From: Halolactibacillus sp051746745
Lineage (GTDB): Bacteria > Bacillota > Bacilli > Bacillales > Amphibacillaceae
NCBI GenBank assembly: GCA_051746745.1
Contig: JBNJFJ010000088.1
Span: forward strand, 1-8,360
Direction: 5' to 3'
DNA: 8,360 bases
Below, in pieces: positions 1 through 6,425 of the stretch. The notes beneath the pieces are model-generated. The model worked only from the letters and a program-made list of their open reading frames with translations, searched no databases and was not told the DNA's origin. Position 1 is the first letter of the stretch; every line of letters starts with the position of its first letter. The position numbers were made by a program, and so were the translations under genes.

Positions 1-348
1 ATGAAAGAAGAATTTCTTTATGCAGAAACGAGCGGGATGCACCTTTATAAATATCACGTATTAGAGCCATTAAAAAAGGTCTTACCAACATTACGTGGTA
101 AGGATGTATATGTAACTATTGATATTGACGTGCTCGACCCAGCCAGTGCCCCGGGGACAGGAACACAAGAAGTCGGTGGGATTACGTCGAATGAATTACT
201 CGCAGCGATTCATGCGATTGCCGGGAGTGAGGTCAACGTTGTTGGTTGTGACTTAGTTGAAGTCTCACCCCCTTATGACAATAGCGACCAAACCGCGATT
301 GCGGCGAGTAAATTTGTGAGAGAAATGTTACTTGGGTTTACAAAGTGA
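1..348 (+). CDS. speB: Agmatinase (ureohydrolase family), C-terminal fragment
   Basis: C-terminal 115 residues of an agmatinase, which hydrolyses agmatine to putrescine and urea in the cytoplasm. The metal-binding signature DIDVLDPASAPGTGT (residues 41-55) is typical of the arginase/agmatinase family, whose aspartates bind the Mn2+ pair. The following GGITSNELL and DLVEVSPPYD blocks and the C-terminal REMLLGF also match Bacillus SpeB as I know it. Family members are about 290 residues, so roughly the first 60% lies before the window. The ATG at position 1 is almost certainly an internal methionine, not the start. A strong terminator follows 56 bases after the TGA. In B. subtilis speB follows speE (spermidine synthase) and lies near ywiB-argS, which fits this context. 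The family is certain; agmatinase rather than another ureohydrolase rests on similarity and synteny. Confidence 0.93.
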   Translation: MKEEFLYAETSGMHLYKYHVLEPLKKVLPTLRGKDVYVTIDIDVLDPASAPGTGTQEVGGITSNELLAAIHAIAGSEVNVVGCDLVEVSPPYDNSDQTAIAASKFVREMLLGFTK

Positions 349-404
349 GTATATTTAAATAAGGGTAAAGCGTGAGAGTTTCTCGCGCTAAAACGTATTA
401 CCAT

Positions 405-454
405 AAGTGTCACGGTCATTATTGCAAAAAAATAATGACCGTGACACTTTTTTT
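405..454 (+). terminator. Rho-independent terminator of speB
   Basis: A perfect 19-bp inverted repeat (405-423 with 431-449) surrounds a 7-base loop. The distal arm ends in a run of seven T (448-454). No T-run lies beyond the other arm, so it should work for + strand transcripts only. Confidence 0.93.
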
Positions 455-539
455 GCTTACTTTTAATACAATGAGTGAAATAATGGTAAAGTGCAGTTAA
501 ATGTCCGCTTTTAAAAATAAATGCGGATGATTGAGTGCT

Positions 540-560
540 AGCGCGACATATAAGCGCGAC
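540..560. repeat. Direct repeat of AGCGCGAC
   Basis: Two exact 8-base copies (540-547 and 553-560) are spaced with a 13-base period. The related 7-mer AGCGCGA also occurs inverted at 383-389, as TCGCGCT. The copies lie about 40-60 bases upstream of the ywiB -35 element. They could be a protein-binding site or chance; no known operator is recognised. Confidence 0.3.
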
Positions 561-597
561 TAAATGGATGGAAAAAGCGTAAAGTTTTAATTTTTAC

Positions 598-626
598 TTG
601 AGTTTATTGCCAACTCTTTTTATACT
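598..626 (+). promoter_or_regulatory. Sigma-A promoter of ywiB-argS
   Basis: The -35 is TTGAGT (598-603), the spacer is 17 bases, and the -10 is TATACT (621-626). This matches sigma-A at 4 of 6 and 5 of 6 positions with ideal spacing. The predicted start near 633 gives a leader of about 28 bases before the ywiB ATG. Confidence 0.65.
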
Positions 627-647
627 TAGGGTTATTGATTATTTATG

Positions 648-652
648 AAGGA
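648..652 (+). promoter_or_regulatory. Ribosome binding site deciding the ywiB start
   Basis: AAGGA with 8 bases to the ATG at 661. It overlaps the first base of the alternative ATG at 652, which rules against that start. Confidence 0.65.
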
Positions 653-660
653 TGACTTTT

Positions 661-1101
661 ATGACTTTGGCAAAACAACAGATTCATGTGACACTTGATA
701 CAACGATTACTGAAGACGGCCATACCCAAAAGGAATCGGTACGGGTAATGGGAGAAGTAATGGGTCTTGGGATGAAGCGAATGATTAAGTTCACAGAAAT
801 AAACGACCAAAACGAAGCGATTGATACGGTAATGATGCTTGGTGAAGATAAAGTGACATTAAAACGCACGGGTGCGATCAACATGTCGCAACAATTTATT
901 GAAAGCCAAAAAACAGAAAGCCATTATCAACACCCATTGATGCAGTTTCGGATTGAGACGTATACGGATACAATTAACTACCGTTATAAAGAAACTGACG
1001 CCGCTCTATCGTTAACGATGCGCTATCGCACTGTCATCAATGGAGAAGGCGAACGAACACATACATTAAACCTACAAATAAAAGGAGAATCAGACGCATG
1101 A
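661..1101 (+). CDS. ywiB: YwiB-family protein (DUF1934), small beta-barrel
   Basis: A protein of about 146 residues from the ATG at 661. I assign it to the YwiB/DUF1934 family by size, alternating-strand composition, a recognisable central block (KVTLKRTGAINMSQQFIE, as in the VLMRSGAVKMNQRF-like block of B. subtilis YwiB), and position immediately before argS. The family folds as a calycin-like beta-barrel and its biochemical role is unknown. There is no signal peptide or membrane segment. An in-frame ATG exists at 652, but the AAGGA at 648-652 would overlap that codon and is spaced 8 bases from the ATG at 661, so 661 is preferred. The TGA overlaps the argS ATG (ATGA, 1098-1101), which implies an operon and translational coupling with argS. 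Confidence 0.83.
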   Translation: MTLAKQQIHVTLDTTITEDGHTQKESVRVMGEVMGLGMKRMIKFTEINDQNEAIDTVMMLGEDKVTLKRTGAINMSQQFIESQKTESHYQHPLMQFRIETYTDTINYRYKETDAALSLTMRYRTVINGEGERTHTLNLQIKGESDA

Positions 1102-2768
1102 GTATTAGCCAACAGGTCAAGCAGACGTTAAAAGAAGAGATTAAACAAGCCGTCATTCAATCAGGTCTTGCGACAGAGGATCAGATTCCTGATGTGGTAC
1201 TAGAAAAGCCAAAAGAAAAAGATCACGGGGATTATGCGACAAACGTCGCAATGCAGTTGGCACGGGTGGCTAAAAAAGCCCCGCGTCAAATCGCAGAAGC
1301 GATTGTTGAACATTTAAATAAAGAAAAAGCGTATGTCACAGAGATTGAGATTGCGGGCCCTGGTTTTATTAACTTCTTTATGGATAACCGTTATTTAACA
1401 CAAGTGATCACAGAAGTGTTAGACCAAAAAGACAGCTACGGTCGTTCCAATAGTGGACAGGGTGAGAAAATTCAAGTCGAGTTTGTCTCAGCCAACCCAA
1501 CCGGTGACTTACACTTAGGTCACGCCCGCGGGGCAAGTGTGGGTGATTCTCTTTGTCACTTACTTGACTGGGCTGGTTATGATGTTGAACGTGAATATTA
1601 CATTAACGATGCCGGTAACCAAATCAATAACTTAGCGCTGTCAGTTGAAGCGCGTTACATGCAGGCGCTAGGTGAAGATTTCCCAATGCCAGAAGACGGT
1701 TATCACGGTAAAGATATTTTAACGATTGGGGATGAGCTGAAAGACGCTTATAGTGATAAGTTTGTAAATATGGACCGCGAGGAACGTCTCGCTTTCTTTA
1801 GAGACTATGGCCTTAAGTTTGAACTAAAAAAGCTAGAACAAGACTTAGCGGACTTTAGAGTGCACTTTGATCACTGGTTTAGTGAAACATCGCTTTATAC
1901 CGATGAGAAAATCAAACCAACACTTGAGCTGTTAAAAGAAAAAGGTCATACGTACGAAGAAGATGGGGCGACGTGGTTTAGAACAACCGACTTTGGTGAT
2001 GATAAAGACCGGGTCTTAATTAAAAACGATGGCAGCTATACGTATTTAACCCCAGACATTAGTTACCATAAAAATAAACTCGATCGTGGTTTCAATAAAC
2101 TTATTAATATTTGGGGAGCTGACCACCATGGTTATATCCCGAGAATGAAAGCGGCCATTGAAGCACTCGGTTATACACCGGATACACTTGAAGTCGAAAT
2201 CATTCAAATGGTTAACCTATTTGAAAATGGTGAAAAAGTGAAGATGAGTAAGCGGACCGGGAAAGCTGTCACGTTACGTGAATTAATGGAAGAAGTCGGT
2301 ATTGATGCGGTACGCTATTTCTTCGTTATGCGTTCAAGTGATGCCCACTTAGACTTTGATATGGACCTTGCGAAATCGGAATCAAATGAAAATCCCGTCT
2401 ATTATGTCCAGTATGCCCATGCGCGTATTTGCACGTTACTTAAGCAAGCGACAGAAAAAGGCTTCAGTATTGACGCCTCAAACGTTGAAGCAGAAATTCA
2501 ATCTGAAAAAGGTATTGACTTGCTGAAACATTTAGGTGACTTCGAAGAAGTCATCGCTGAAGCAGCGGCTAACCGAACGCCACACCGCATGACAAGTTAT
2601 GTGTTTGATTTAGCTCAATTACTGCACAGCTACTACAATCAAGAGAAAGTATTGGATGATTCAAATAAACAAAAAACTGAGGCGCGTCTTGCTTTAATGG
2701 ATGCGGTACGCATCACAATTAAGAACGCCTTAGCGATTATTGGCGTCAATGCCCCTGAACAAATGTAA
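1098..2768 (+). CDS. argS: Arginyl-tRNA synthetase
   Basis: A 556-residue cytoplasmic class I aminoacyl-tRNA synthetase that charges tRNA-Arg with arginine using ATP. Full length for the bacterial family. The N-terminal Add-1 domain (about residues 1-110) contains the GDYATNVAM block. The class I HIGH motif appears as HLGH (139-142) in SANPTGDLHLGHARG. The WGADHHGYIPRM block (339-350) lies in the catalytic domain. The second signature is a canonical KMSKR (382-386). The C-terminal helical anticodon-binding (DALR) domain contains NPVYYVQYAHAR (432-443) and ends in the usual LGVxxPExM-like tail, here IIGVNAPEQM. The start is supported by AAAGGAG (1081-1087) 10 bases upstream, and it overlaps the ywiB stop by 4 bases. 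A terminator follows 22 bases after the stop. No T-box or other tRNA-sensing leader is visible upstream of the operon. Confidence 0.98.
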   Translation: MSISQQVKQTLKEEIKQAVIQSGLATEDQIPDVVLEKPKEKDHGDYATNVAMQLARVAKKAPRQIAEAIVEHLNKEKAYVTEIEIAGPGFINFFMDNRYLTQVITEVLDQKDSYGRSNSGQGEKIQVEFVSANPTGDLHLGHARGASVGDSLCHLLDWAGYDVEREYYINDAGNQINNLALSVEARYMQALGEDFPMPEDGYHGKDILTIGDELKDAYSDKFVNMDREERLAFFRDYGLKFELKKLEQDLADFRVHFDHWFSETSLYTDEKIKPTLELLKEKGHTYEEDGATWFRTTDFGDDKDRVLIKNDGSYTYLTPDISYHKNKLDRGFNKLINIWGADHHGYIPRMKAAIEALGYTPDTLEVEIIQMVNLFENGEKVKMSKRTGKAVTLRELMEEVGIDAVRYFFVMRSSDAHLDFDMDLAKSESNENPVYYVQYAHARICTLLKQATEKGFSIDASNVEAEIQSEKGIDLLKHLGDFEEVIAEAAANRTPHRMTSYVFDLAQLLHSYYNQEKVLDDSNKQKTEARLALMDAVRITIKNALAIIGVNAPEQM

Positions 2769-2790
2769 ACCTGTCGTGTCTAGATAAACA

Positions 2791-2838
2791 AAAAAGCATG
2801 TGTGGTATGAACGTCTTCATACGAAACACATGCTTTTT
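2791..2838 (+). terminator. Rho-independent terminator of the ywiB-argS operon
   Basis: The outer stem of 13 bp pairs AAAAAGCATGTGT (2791-2803) with its complement (2826-2838), ending in five T. An inner 7-bp stem (2805-2811 with 2816-2822) caps it with a CGTC loop and a small asymmetric internal loop. The A-run on the left arm could let it act on the other strand too, but no gene there needs it. Confidence 0.88.
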
Positions 2839-2890
2839 CTATCGGCTTATTGTTTACGGTGCCAGGGCAAAAATCTTTAGGGAAAAGGGC

Positions 2891-2948
2891 AATAACTGTT
2901 ATTTTTCCGGTTTTCTGAAAGAAAAATGATGCATTTTCATACTGTATG
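2891..2948. repeat. Two odd-length palindromes upstream of the kinase-like gene
   Basis: AATAACTGTTATT (2891-2903) and CATACTGTATG (2938-2948) are each perfect dyads around a central T flanked by C and G. Their centres are 46 bases apart. The first sits inside a larger imperfect dyad, with GGAAAA at 2881-2886 matched by TTTTCC at 2903-2908. They may be operator sites for the downstream gene; no regulator is recognised, and I could not place a convincing promoter here. Confidence 0.3.
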
Positions 2949-2991
2949 CGTTAACATAGAAGACAATAAATGAAGAAGTGAGGTAAGAAGG

Positions 2992-3579
2992 ATGCAGAAA
3001 GTAGTGTTTTTTGTTGGAGTGGCAGGAACAGGTAAAACAACGGTCGCGGAAAAAGCGGTCAAGCATATTCCTGCGGCCTTCCTCGATCGTGATACGGTAG
3101 GCGGACGCTTCGTTGAAGCGTTTTTAAAAAAGGAAGGATTAGACCCAGATGACAGAGATTCAGGGTTCTATAAAGAAAATTTACGCGATTTAGAATATGA
3201 CGCGACCAAAGATATTTGTATAGAAAATATCCGTGTCGGTCAAAACGTCTTTATGATTTCACCATTCACTTCAGAACTAAAAAGTAATCAGTGGATGGAA
3301 GACTTATTAAGCGAGGCAGGTAAGAGAAAAGCGGACGTCGATGTGAAAGTTGTTGTTGTGACGCTTGACGATATCGACCAACAAAAGTCTCGTATCCAAG
3401 GACGCGGAACAGAAAGAGACTCGTGGAAATTAGAAAACTGGACGAGTTATGAAAATCGTGTCAATTTCGTGCCAGAAATCAACTGGGATATTAGTGATGA
3501 GAACATCTTAATCTTCGACAATTCTGGTGATTTAACGGATAAAAAGGTGAAATCTGTCGTTGATTTTATCCAGCATTAA
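2992..3579 (+). CDS. P-loop NTPase, kinase-like (AAA_33-type), substrate unknown
   Basis: A soluble protein of 195 residues. A Walker A loop GVAGTGKT (9-16) follows the first hydrophobic strand. LDRD (31-34) sits where small-molecule P-loop kinases carry an acidic catalytic or substrate-binding motif. A block rich in charged and aromatic residues (FYKENLRDLEYDA, 59-71) and ISPFTSEL (89-96) follow. An arginine-rich stretch RIQGRGTERDSWKLENW (134-150) resembles a LID segment, with R134, R138 and R142 as candidates for phosphate contact, and IFDNSGDLTDKK near the end resembles the terminal block of related bacterial proteins. This layout fits the gluconate kinase / chloramphenicol phosphotransferase-like group, but no substrate can be read from it. 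The ATG is preceded by GTGAGGT (2978-2984) with 7-base spacing. It appears monocistronic and has no clear terminator. A zeta-type toxin is possible but lacks a partner antitoxin gene. Confidence 0.8.
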   Translation: MQKVVFFVGVAGTGKTTVAEKAVKHIPAAFLDRDTVGGRFVEAFLKKEGLDPDDRDSGFYKENLRDLEYDATKDICIENIRVGQNVFMISPFTSELKSNQWMEDLLSEAGKRKADVDVKVVVVTLDDIDQQKSRIQGRGTERDSWKLENWTSYENRVNFVPEINWDISDENILIFDNSGDLTDKKVKSVVDFIQH

Positions 3580-3618
3580 AAAAACTCCCTTTTTTCATCA
3601 ATCAATTAGGTAGAACGG

Positions 3619-3647
3619 TTGCTTTTTACTAATACTACCCCTATAAT
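3619..3647 (+). promoter_or_regulatory. Sigma-A promoter of rpoE
   Basis: TTGCTT (3619-3624), a 17-base spacer, and a consensus TATAAT (3642-3647). The predicted start near 3654 gives an AT-rich leader of about 74 bases with no obvious hairpin. Confidence 0.78.
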
Positions 3648-3727
3648 GTACTGGTGGTAAAACAAAACACAAATTTTAGGGCATTTTAAAGTGTAATGAC
3701 TATTTGAAATAAAGGGAGTGTACGACG

Positions 3728-4285
3728 GTGAGTGAACTAAATATCAACCGTGAACAACTAGAGAAATATTCAATGATCGAAATGGCGGTCGCTTTATTAA
3801 AACAAGAGAAAAAAGCGATGAACTATCGTGATATTTTTGAAGAGATTACTGAACTTAAACAATTAGATGGTGCAGAGCGAGATGAAGCTTTTGCCCAGTT
3901 CTACACAGACTTAAACTTAGACGGTCGCTTTCTTTATCTAGGTCAAGGTATCTGGGGATTAAAAGTATGGTACCCAGTTGATCAGATTGATGAAGAGATT
4001 ACAGAAGAACCGAAAAAGAAAAAGAAGAAAAAGAAAAAAGCGAAGAAAAAAGAAATCGAACCATCGATTGATCATCCAGTAGAAGAAGAGGAAGAAGATC
4101 TAACAGAAATCCCAATCGACTTTATCGCGAAGAAAGATGACGAAGATGAGGATGACGATGATGACCTCGAACTCGATGAACTGGACGATGATGATCTCTT
4201 TGACGATGACGATGAAGAAGATTATGATGAAGAAGATGACGATGACGATGAAGAGTCAGACGATGACGAAGAGGAAAAAAAATAA
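3728..4285 (+). CDS. rpoE: RNA polymerase delta subunit
   Basis: A 185-residue delta subunit, found in Firmicutes, which binds RNA polymerase, speeds its recycling and tunes promoter sensitivity to the initiating nucleotide. The N-terminal HARE-HTH domain spans about residues 14-82 (SMIEMAVALLKQEKKAMNYRD through GIWGLKVWYPVD). A basic tract follows, nine lysines then AKKK (96-108), and then an intrinsically disordered, extremely acidic tail of Asp and Glu from about residue 118 to the end. In B. subtilis delta the lysine tract contacts the acidic tail electrostatically and matters for function. The start is GTG at 3728, set by AAAGGGAG (3711-3718) 9 bases upstream. The tail is encoded by near-repetitive GAT/GAC/GAA codons (about 4133-4279), so open frames overlapping it on either strand are compositional artefacts. 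It has its own promoter and terminator. Confidence 0.96.
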   Translation: MSELNINREQLEKYSMIEMAVALLKQEKKAMNYRDIFEEITELKQLDGAERDEAFAQFYTDLNLDGRFLYLGQGIWGLKVWYPVDQIDEEITEEPKKKKKKKKKAKKKEIEPSIDHPVEEEEEDLTEIPIDFIAKKDDEDEDDDDDLELDELDDDDLFDDDDEEDYDEEDDDDDEESDDDEEEKK

Positions 4286-4299
4286 GTGTCATGAAACTA

Positions 4300-4342
4300 A
4301 AAAACAACAGATGCAGTGATGACCGCTGTATTTGTTGTTTTT
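4300..4342 (+). terminator. Rho-independent terminator of rpoE
   Basis: A 17-bp stem (4300-4316 with 4326-4342) with two G-T pairs and a 9-base loop, ending in five T. It separates rpoE from pyrG. Confidence 0.87.
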
Positions 4343-4453
4343 GTTTATTTAAATTTTATGCATGAACCCAAAATAATCAACGAACAAGATGAAGGGTAGA
4401 CATTCTAGCGCATTTCGCGATTGTTTTAAGCCAAAAAAGGTATAACAGAAACC

Positions 4454-4482
4454 TTGATTTCATGGGTGTTTCACCGTAGAAT
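4454..4482 (+). promoter_or_regulatory. Sigma-A promoter of pyrG
   Basis: TTGATT (4454-4459), a 17-base spacer, and TAGAAT (4477-4482). Seven bases downstream the initially transcribed sequence GGGCTC begins (4490-4495). This is the start sequence required for CTP-sensitive reiterative initiation at pyrG in B. subtilis. Confidence 0.82.
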
Positions 4483-4489
4483 TTTACTT

Positions 4490-4544
4490 GGGCTCAATCA
4501 AGATCTATTTTCTCGTCTCCCGCAGTTTGGGAGGCGATTTTTTT
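4490..4544 (+). promoter_or_regulatory. CTP-responsive pyrG leader (reiterative-transcription attenuator)
   Basis: The predicted transcript begins GGGCUC. About 20 bases later comes a pyrimidine-rich strand (TTTTCTCGTCTCCC, 4508-4521) that forms the left arm of an intrinsic terminator ahead of pyrG. In the known B. subtilis mechanism, low CTP makes the polymerase stall at the first C and slip, adding extra G residues. The poly(G) 5' end then pairs with the C/U-rich strand, disrupts the terminator and lets pyrG be transcribed. All required parts are present here in the right order; function is inferred from that match. Confidence 0.83.
4513..4544 (+). terminator. Attenuator terminator in the pyrG leader
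   Basis: A 9-bp stem TCGTCTCCC (4513-4521) with GGGAGGCGA (4529-4537), containing one G-T pair, a 7-base loop and seven T (4538-4544). It lies between the promoter and the pyrG start, so it must be read through for expression. Confidence 0.9.
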
Positions 4545-4580
4545 GTTTAATTGCCTCTTAAATAGACAGACTAACAACAT

Positions 4581-4586
4581 GGAGGG
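4581..4586 (+). promoter_or_regulatory. Ribosome binding site deciding the pyrG start
   Basis: GGAGGG is 7 bases from the ATG at 4594. The frame is open upstream to a TTG at 4543, but that codon overlaps the attenuator T-run and has no Shine-Dalgarno. An ATG at 4579 overlaps this site itself. Confidence 0.9.
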
Positions 4587-4593
4587 AAAAACA

Positions 4594-6201
4594 ATGACAA
4601 AGTATATTTTTGTGACCGGTGGCGTTGTGTCATCAATTGGGAAAGGAATCGTCGCCGCATCACTCGGCCGCTTACTTAAAAATCGAGGCCTTAGCGTGAC
4701 GATTCAAAAGTTTGATCCGTATATTAACGTTGACCCAGGTACGATGAGTCCTTATCAACACGGCGAGGTCTTTGTGACCGATGACGGGGCAGAGACCGAT
4801 TTAGATTTAGGCCATTATGAACGTTTTATTGATATTAATCTATCCAAACTCTCGAATATTACGACCGGACGCGTCTACTCAAGTGTGATTAGAAAAGAAC
4901 GCCGAGGCGACTATCTTGGTGGGACGGTTCAAGTTATTCCGCACATTACAAATGAAATTAAAGATCAAGTCTTTCGGACAGGTAAACAAACCGGGGCGGA
5001 TATTGTTATTACAGAAATTGGGGGAACGGTTGGGGATATTGAATCGTTACCGTTTTTAGAAGCGATCCGTCAAATTAAATCAGATGTCGGGAAAGATGAT
5101 GTGTTATATATTCATACGACGCTTGTCCCTTATATTAAAGCAGCTGGCGAATTAAAAACAAAGCCAACCCAGCACTCTGTTAAAGAACTTCGGTCGCTTG
5201 GGATTCAGCCAGATGTGATTGTTTTACGTTCAGAACATGAAGTCACAGCGGATATGAAACAAAAGATTGCCTTGTTTTGTGATATTAACGAGAGAAACGT
5301 GATTGAGTCACGGGATGCGAAAACGCTCTACCACATTCCTCTTATGTTAAAAGACCAAGGCTTAGATGATATTACGTGTGAGCACTTTAAGATATCGACA
5401 GAAGAACCAGATATGACAGAGTGGATTCAATTGGCTGAGACGGTAGCGAATTTAACGGGAACAGTGCGCATTGCCTTAGTCGGCAAATATGTTGAATTAC
5501 CAGATGCGTATTTATCCGTTGTTGAAGCATTAAAACATGCGGGGTATCCGAATGATGTTGATATTGATATTGATTGGATTAATGCCGATACCCTCACGAA
5601 AGACAATGCCAGTAAGTTACTAGAATCAGCGGACGGGATTCTAGTCCCTGGCGGGTTTGGTGACCGAGGAATTGAAGGGAAAATTGAAGCGATTCGCTAC
5701 GCCCGTGAACAACAGGTACCGTTTCTCGGGATTTGTCTCGGGATGCAGCTGGCGACCGTTGAATATGCGCGCCACGTGTTAGGTCACGCGGATGCTCACT
5801 CAGCCGAAATCAACCCAGCAACAACGCATCCTTTGATTGATTTACTGCCAGAACAAAAAGATGTCGAAGATTTGGGGGGCACGTTACGACTCGGGCTCTA
5901 CCCATGTCAATTACAGCCAGAGACAAAAGTGAAAGCAGCCTACGGTGAGGATTTAATTTATGAGCGTCACCGTCACCGTTATGAGTTTAATAATACGTAT
6001 CGGTCTGAGATGGAACAGGCTGGTTTTGTGTTTTCAGGTACTAGTCCTGATGGACGTCTTGTTGAAACGATTGAACTGAAAAATCACCCATGGTTTGTCG
6101 CCTCTCAGTTCCACCCTGAATTTAAATCACGACCAACCGATGCGCATCCGTTATTTAAAGGCTTCATTGATCATGCGATGGTGTATCAACAACGAAGCTA
6201 A
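4594..6201 (+). CDS. pyrG: CTP synthase, glutamine-hydrolysing
   Basis: A 535-residue cytoplasmic enzyme that aminates UTP to CTP using ATP and glutamine, the last step of pyrimidine nucleotide synthesis. From the ATG at 4594 the length equals that of B. subtilis PyrG. The N-terminal synthetase domain has the ATP-binding GGVVSSIGKG (9-18), the FDPYINVDPGTMSPYQHGEVFV block (40-61), EIGGTVGDIES (141-151) and the nucleotide-binding KTKPTQHSVKELR (188-200). The C-terminal class I glutamine amidotransferase domain (from about 290) has VPGGFGDRG (351-359), the nucleophile Cys381 in GICLGMQ, and His507/Glu509 in QFHPEF completing the triad. All key residues are present. The gene is monocistronic, with a CTP-sensing attenuator before it and a strong terminator 35 bases after the stop. 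Confidence 0.98.
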   Translation: MTKYIFVTGGVVSSIGKGIVAASLGRLLKNRGLSVTIQKFDPYINVDPGTMSPYQHGEVFVTDDGAETDLDLGHYERFIDINLSKLSNITTGRVYSSVIRKERRGDYLGGTVQVIPHITNEIKDQVFRTGKQTGADIVITEIGGTVGDIESLPFLEAIRQIKSDVGKDDVLYIHTTLVPYIKAAGELKTKPTQHSVKELRSLGIQPDVIVLRSEHEVTADMKQKIALFCDINERNVIESRDAKTLYHIPLMLKDQGLDDITCEHFKISTEEPDMTEWIQLAETVANLTGTVRIALVGKYVELPDAYLSVVEALKHAGYPNDVDIDIDWINADTLTKDNASKLLESADGILVPGGFGDRGIEGKIEAIRYAREQQVPFLGICLGMQLATVEYARHVLGHADAHSAEINPATTHPLIDLLPEQKDVEDLGGTLRLGLYPCQLQPETKVKAAYGEDLIYERHRHRYEFNNTYRSEMEQAGFVFSGTSPDGRLVETIELKNHPWFVASQFHPEFKSRPTDAHPLFKGFIDHAMVYQQRS

Positions 6202-6236
6202 GAAAATGGCATGAACATAAAAAAGATTATCACCAT

Positions 6237-6274
6237 AAAAACGCTGACGACAAGACCAGGTCGTCAGCGTTTTT
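6237..6274 (+). terminator. Rho-independent terminator of pyrG
   Basis: A perfect 15-bp stem (6237-6251 with 6260-6274) with an 8-base loop. The right arm ends in five T and the left arm begins with an A-run, so the structure is potentially bidirectional. Confidence 0.93.
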
Positions 6275-6334
6275 ATATAAATATTGAGAAATTGTGAATA
6301 GATTTATGGTTTTATGCAAAAAATGAGAAAATAA

Positions 6335-6363
6335 GCAGGGAAAATGAAATGGGAAACGAATAT
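6335..6363 (+). promoter_or_regulatory. Candidate sigma-H promoter of spo0F
   Basis: GCAGGGAAA (6335-6343) matches the sigma-H -35 pattern RNAGGAWWW with one mismatch. After 11 bases, AACGAATAT (6355-6363) matches the -10 pattern RNNGAATWW fully. Spacing of 11-12 is normal for sigma-H, and spo0F is a known sigma-H target in B. subtilis. No TGTCGAA-type Spo0A box is visible nearby on either strand. Confidence 0.6.
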
Positions 6364-6383
6364 TAAACAAAGAGGAGACATAC

Positions 6384-6425
6384 ATGTATACAAAAGCATC
6401 TGCTTGTTTGAAAAAAATGAAATAG
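6384..6425 (+). CDS. Possible 13-codon leader peptide upstream of spo0F
   Basis: The ATG at 6384 has a good Shine-Dalgarno, AGAGGAG (6371-6377), 6 bases upstream. It encodes MYTKASACLKKMK and stops at TAG (6423-6425), 18 bases before the spo0F ATG. The spo0F frame is the same but is closed by this TAG and a TGA at 6432-6434, so it is not an N-terminal extension. If transcription starts at the sigma-H promoter (near 6370), the Shine-Dalgarno would lie at the very 5' end of the RNA, which weakens the case for translation from that transcript. It could be a regulatory upstream frame or chance. Confidence 0.3.
   Translation: MYTKASACLKKMK

Larger units (their letters stand above)
349..660. other. 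Intergenic spacer between speB and ywiB
   Basis: This 312-base stretch has no gene I can support. It holds a small hairpin (370-388, GCGTGAG/CTCGCGC with one G-T pair, just after speB), the speB terminator (405-454), a weak TCCGC/GCGGA inverted repeat (504-508 and 523-527), a pair of AGCGCGAC direct repeats (540-547 and 553-560) and the ywiB promoter (598-626). The segment 455-535 is AT-rich and otherwise featureless. Confidence 0.6.

Noticed and set aside
598..660. T-box or other riboswitch before ywiB-argS
   Set aside because: The predicted leader is only about 28 bases, too short for a T-box, and no T-box sequence or terminator is present.
684..884. Minus-strand open frame inside ywiB
   Set aside because: Shadow of a real gene; no family features.
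2992..3579. Zeta-type toxin of a toxin-antitoxin pair
   Set aside because: No small antitoxin gene lies upstream or downstream, and the motifs fit a general P-loop kinase equally well or better.
3580..3597. Hairpin after the kinase-like gene (A-run, CTCCC, T-run)
   Set aside because: The stem would be A-T pairs only and too weak to call an intrinsic terminator.
4122..4319. Open frames overlapping the acidic tail of rpoE on both strands
   Set aside because: They are products of the repetitive GAT/GAC/GAA composition; the His/Arg- and Met/Thr-rich translations look like no real protein.
4543..4593. N-terminal extension of pyrG from TTG at 4543
   Set aside because: It overlaps the attenuator T-run, has no Shine-Dalgarno, and the ATG at 4594 with GGAGGG gives the exact family length of 535 residues.
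6291..6299. ATTGTGAAT as a Spo0A box upstream of spo0F
   Set aside because: It lacks the central CG of TGTCGAA, so the match is too weak to support.
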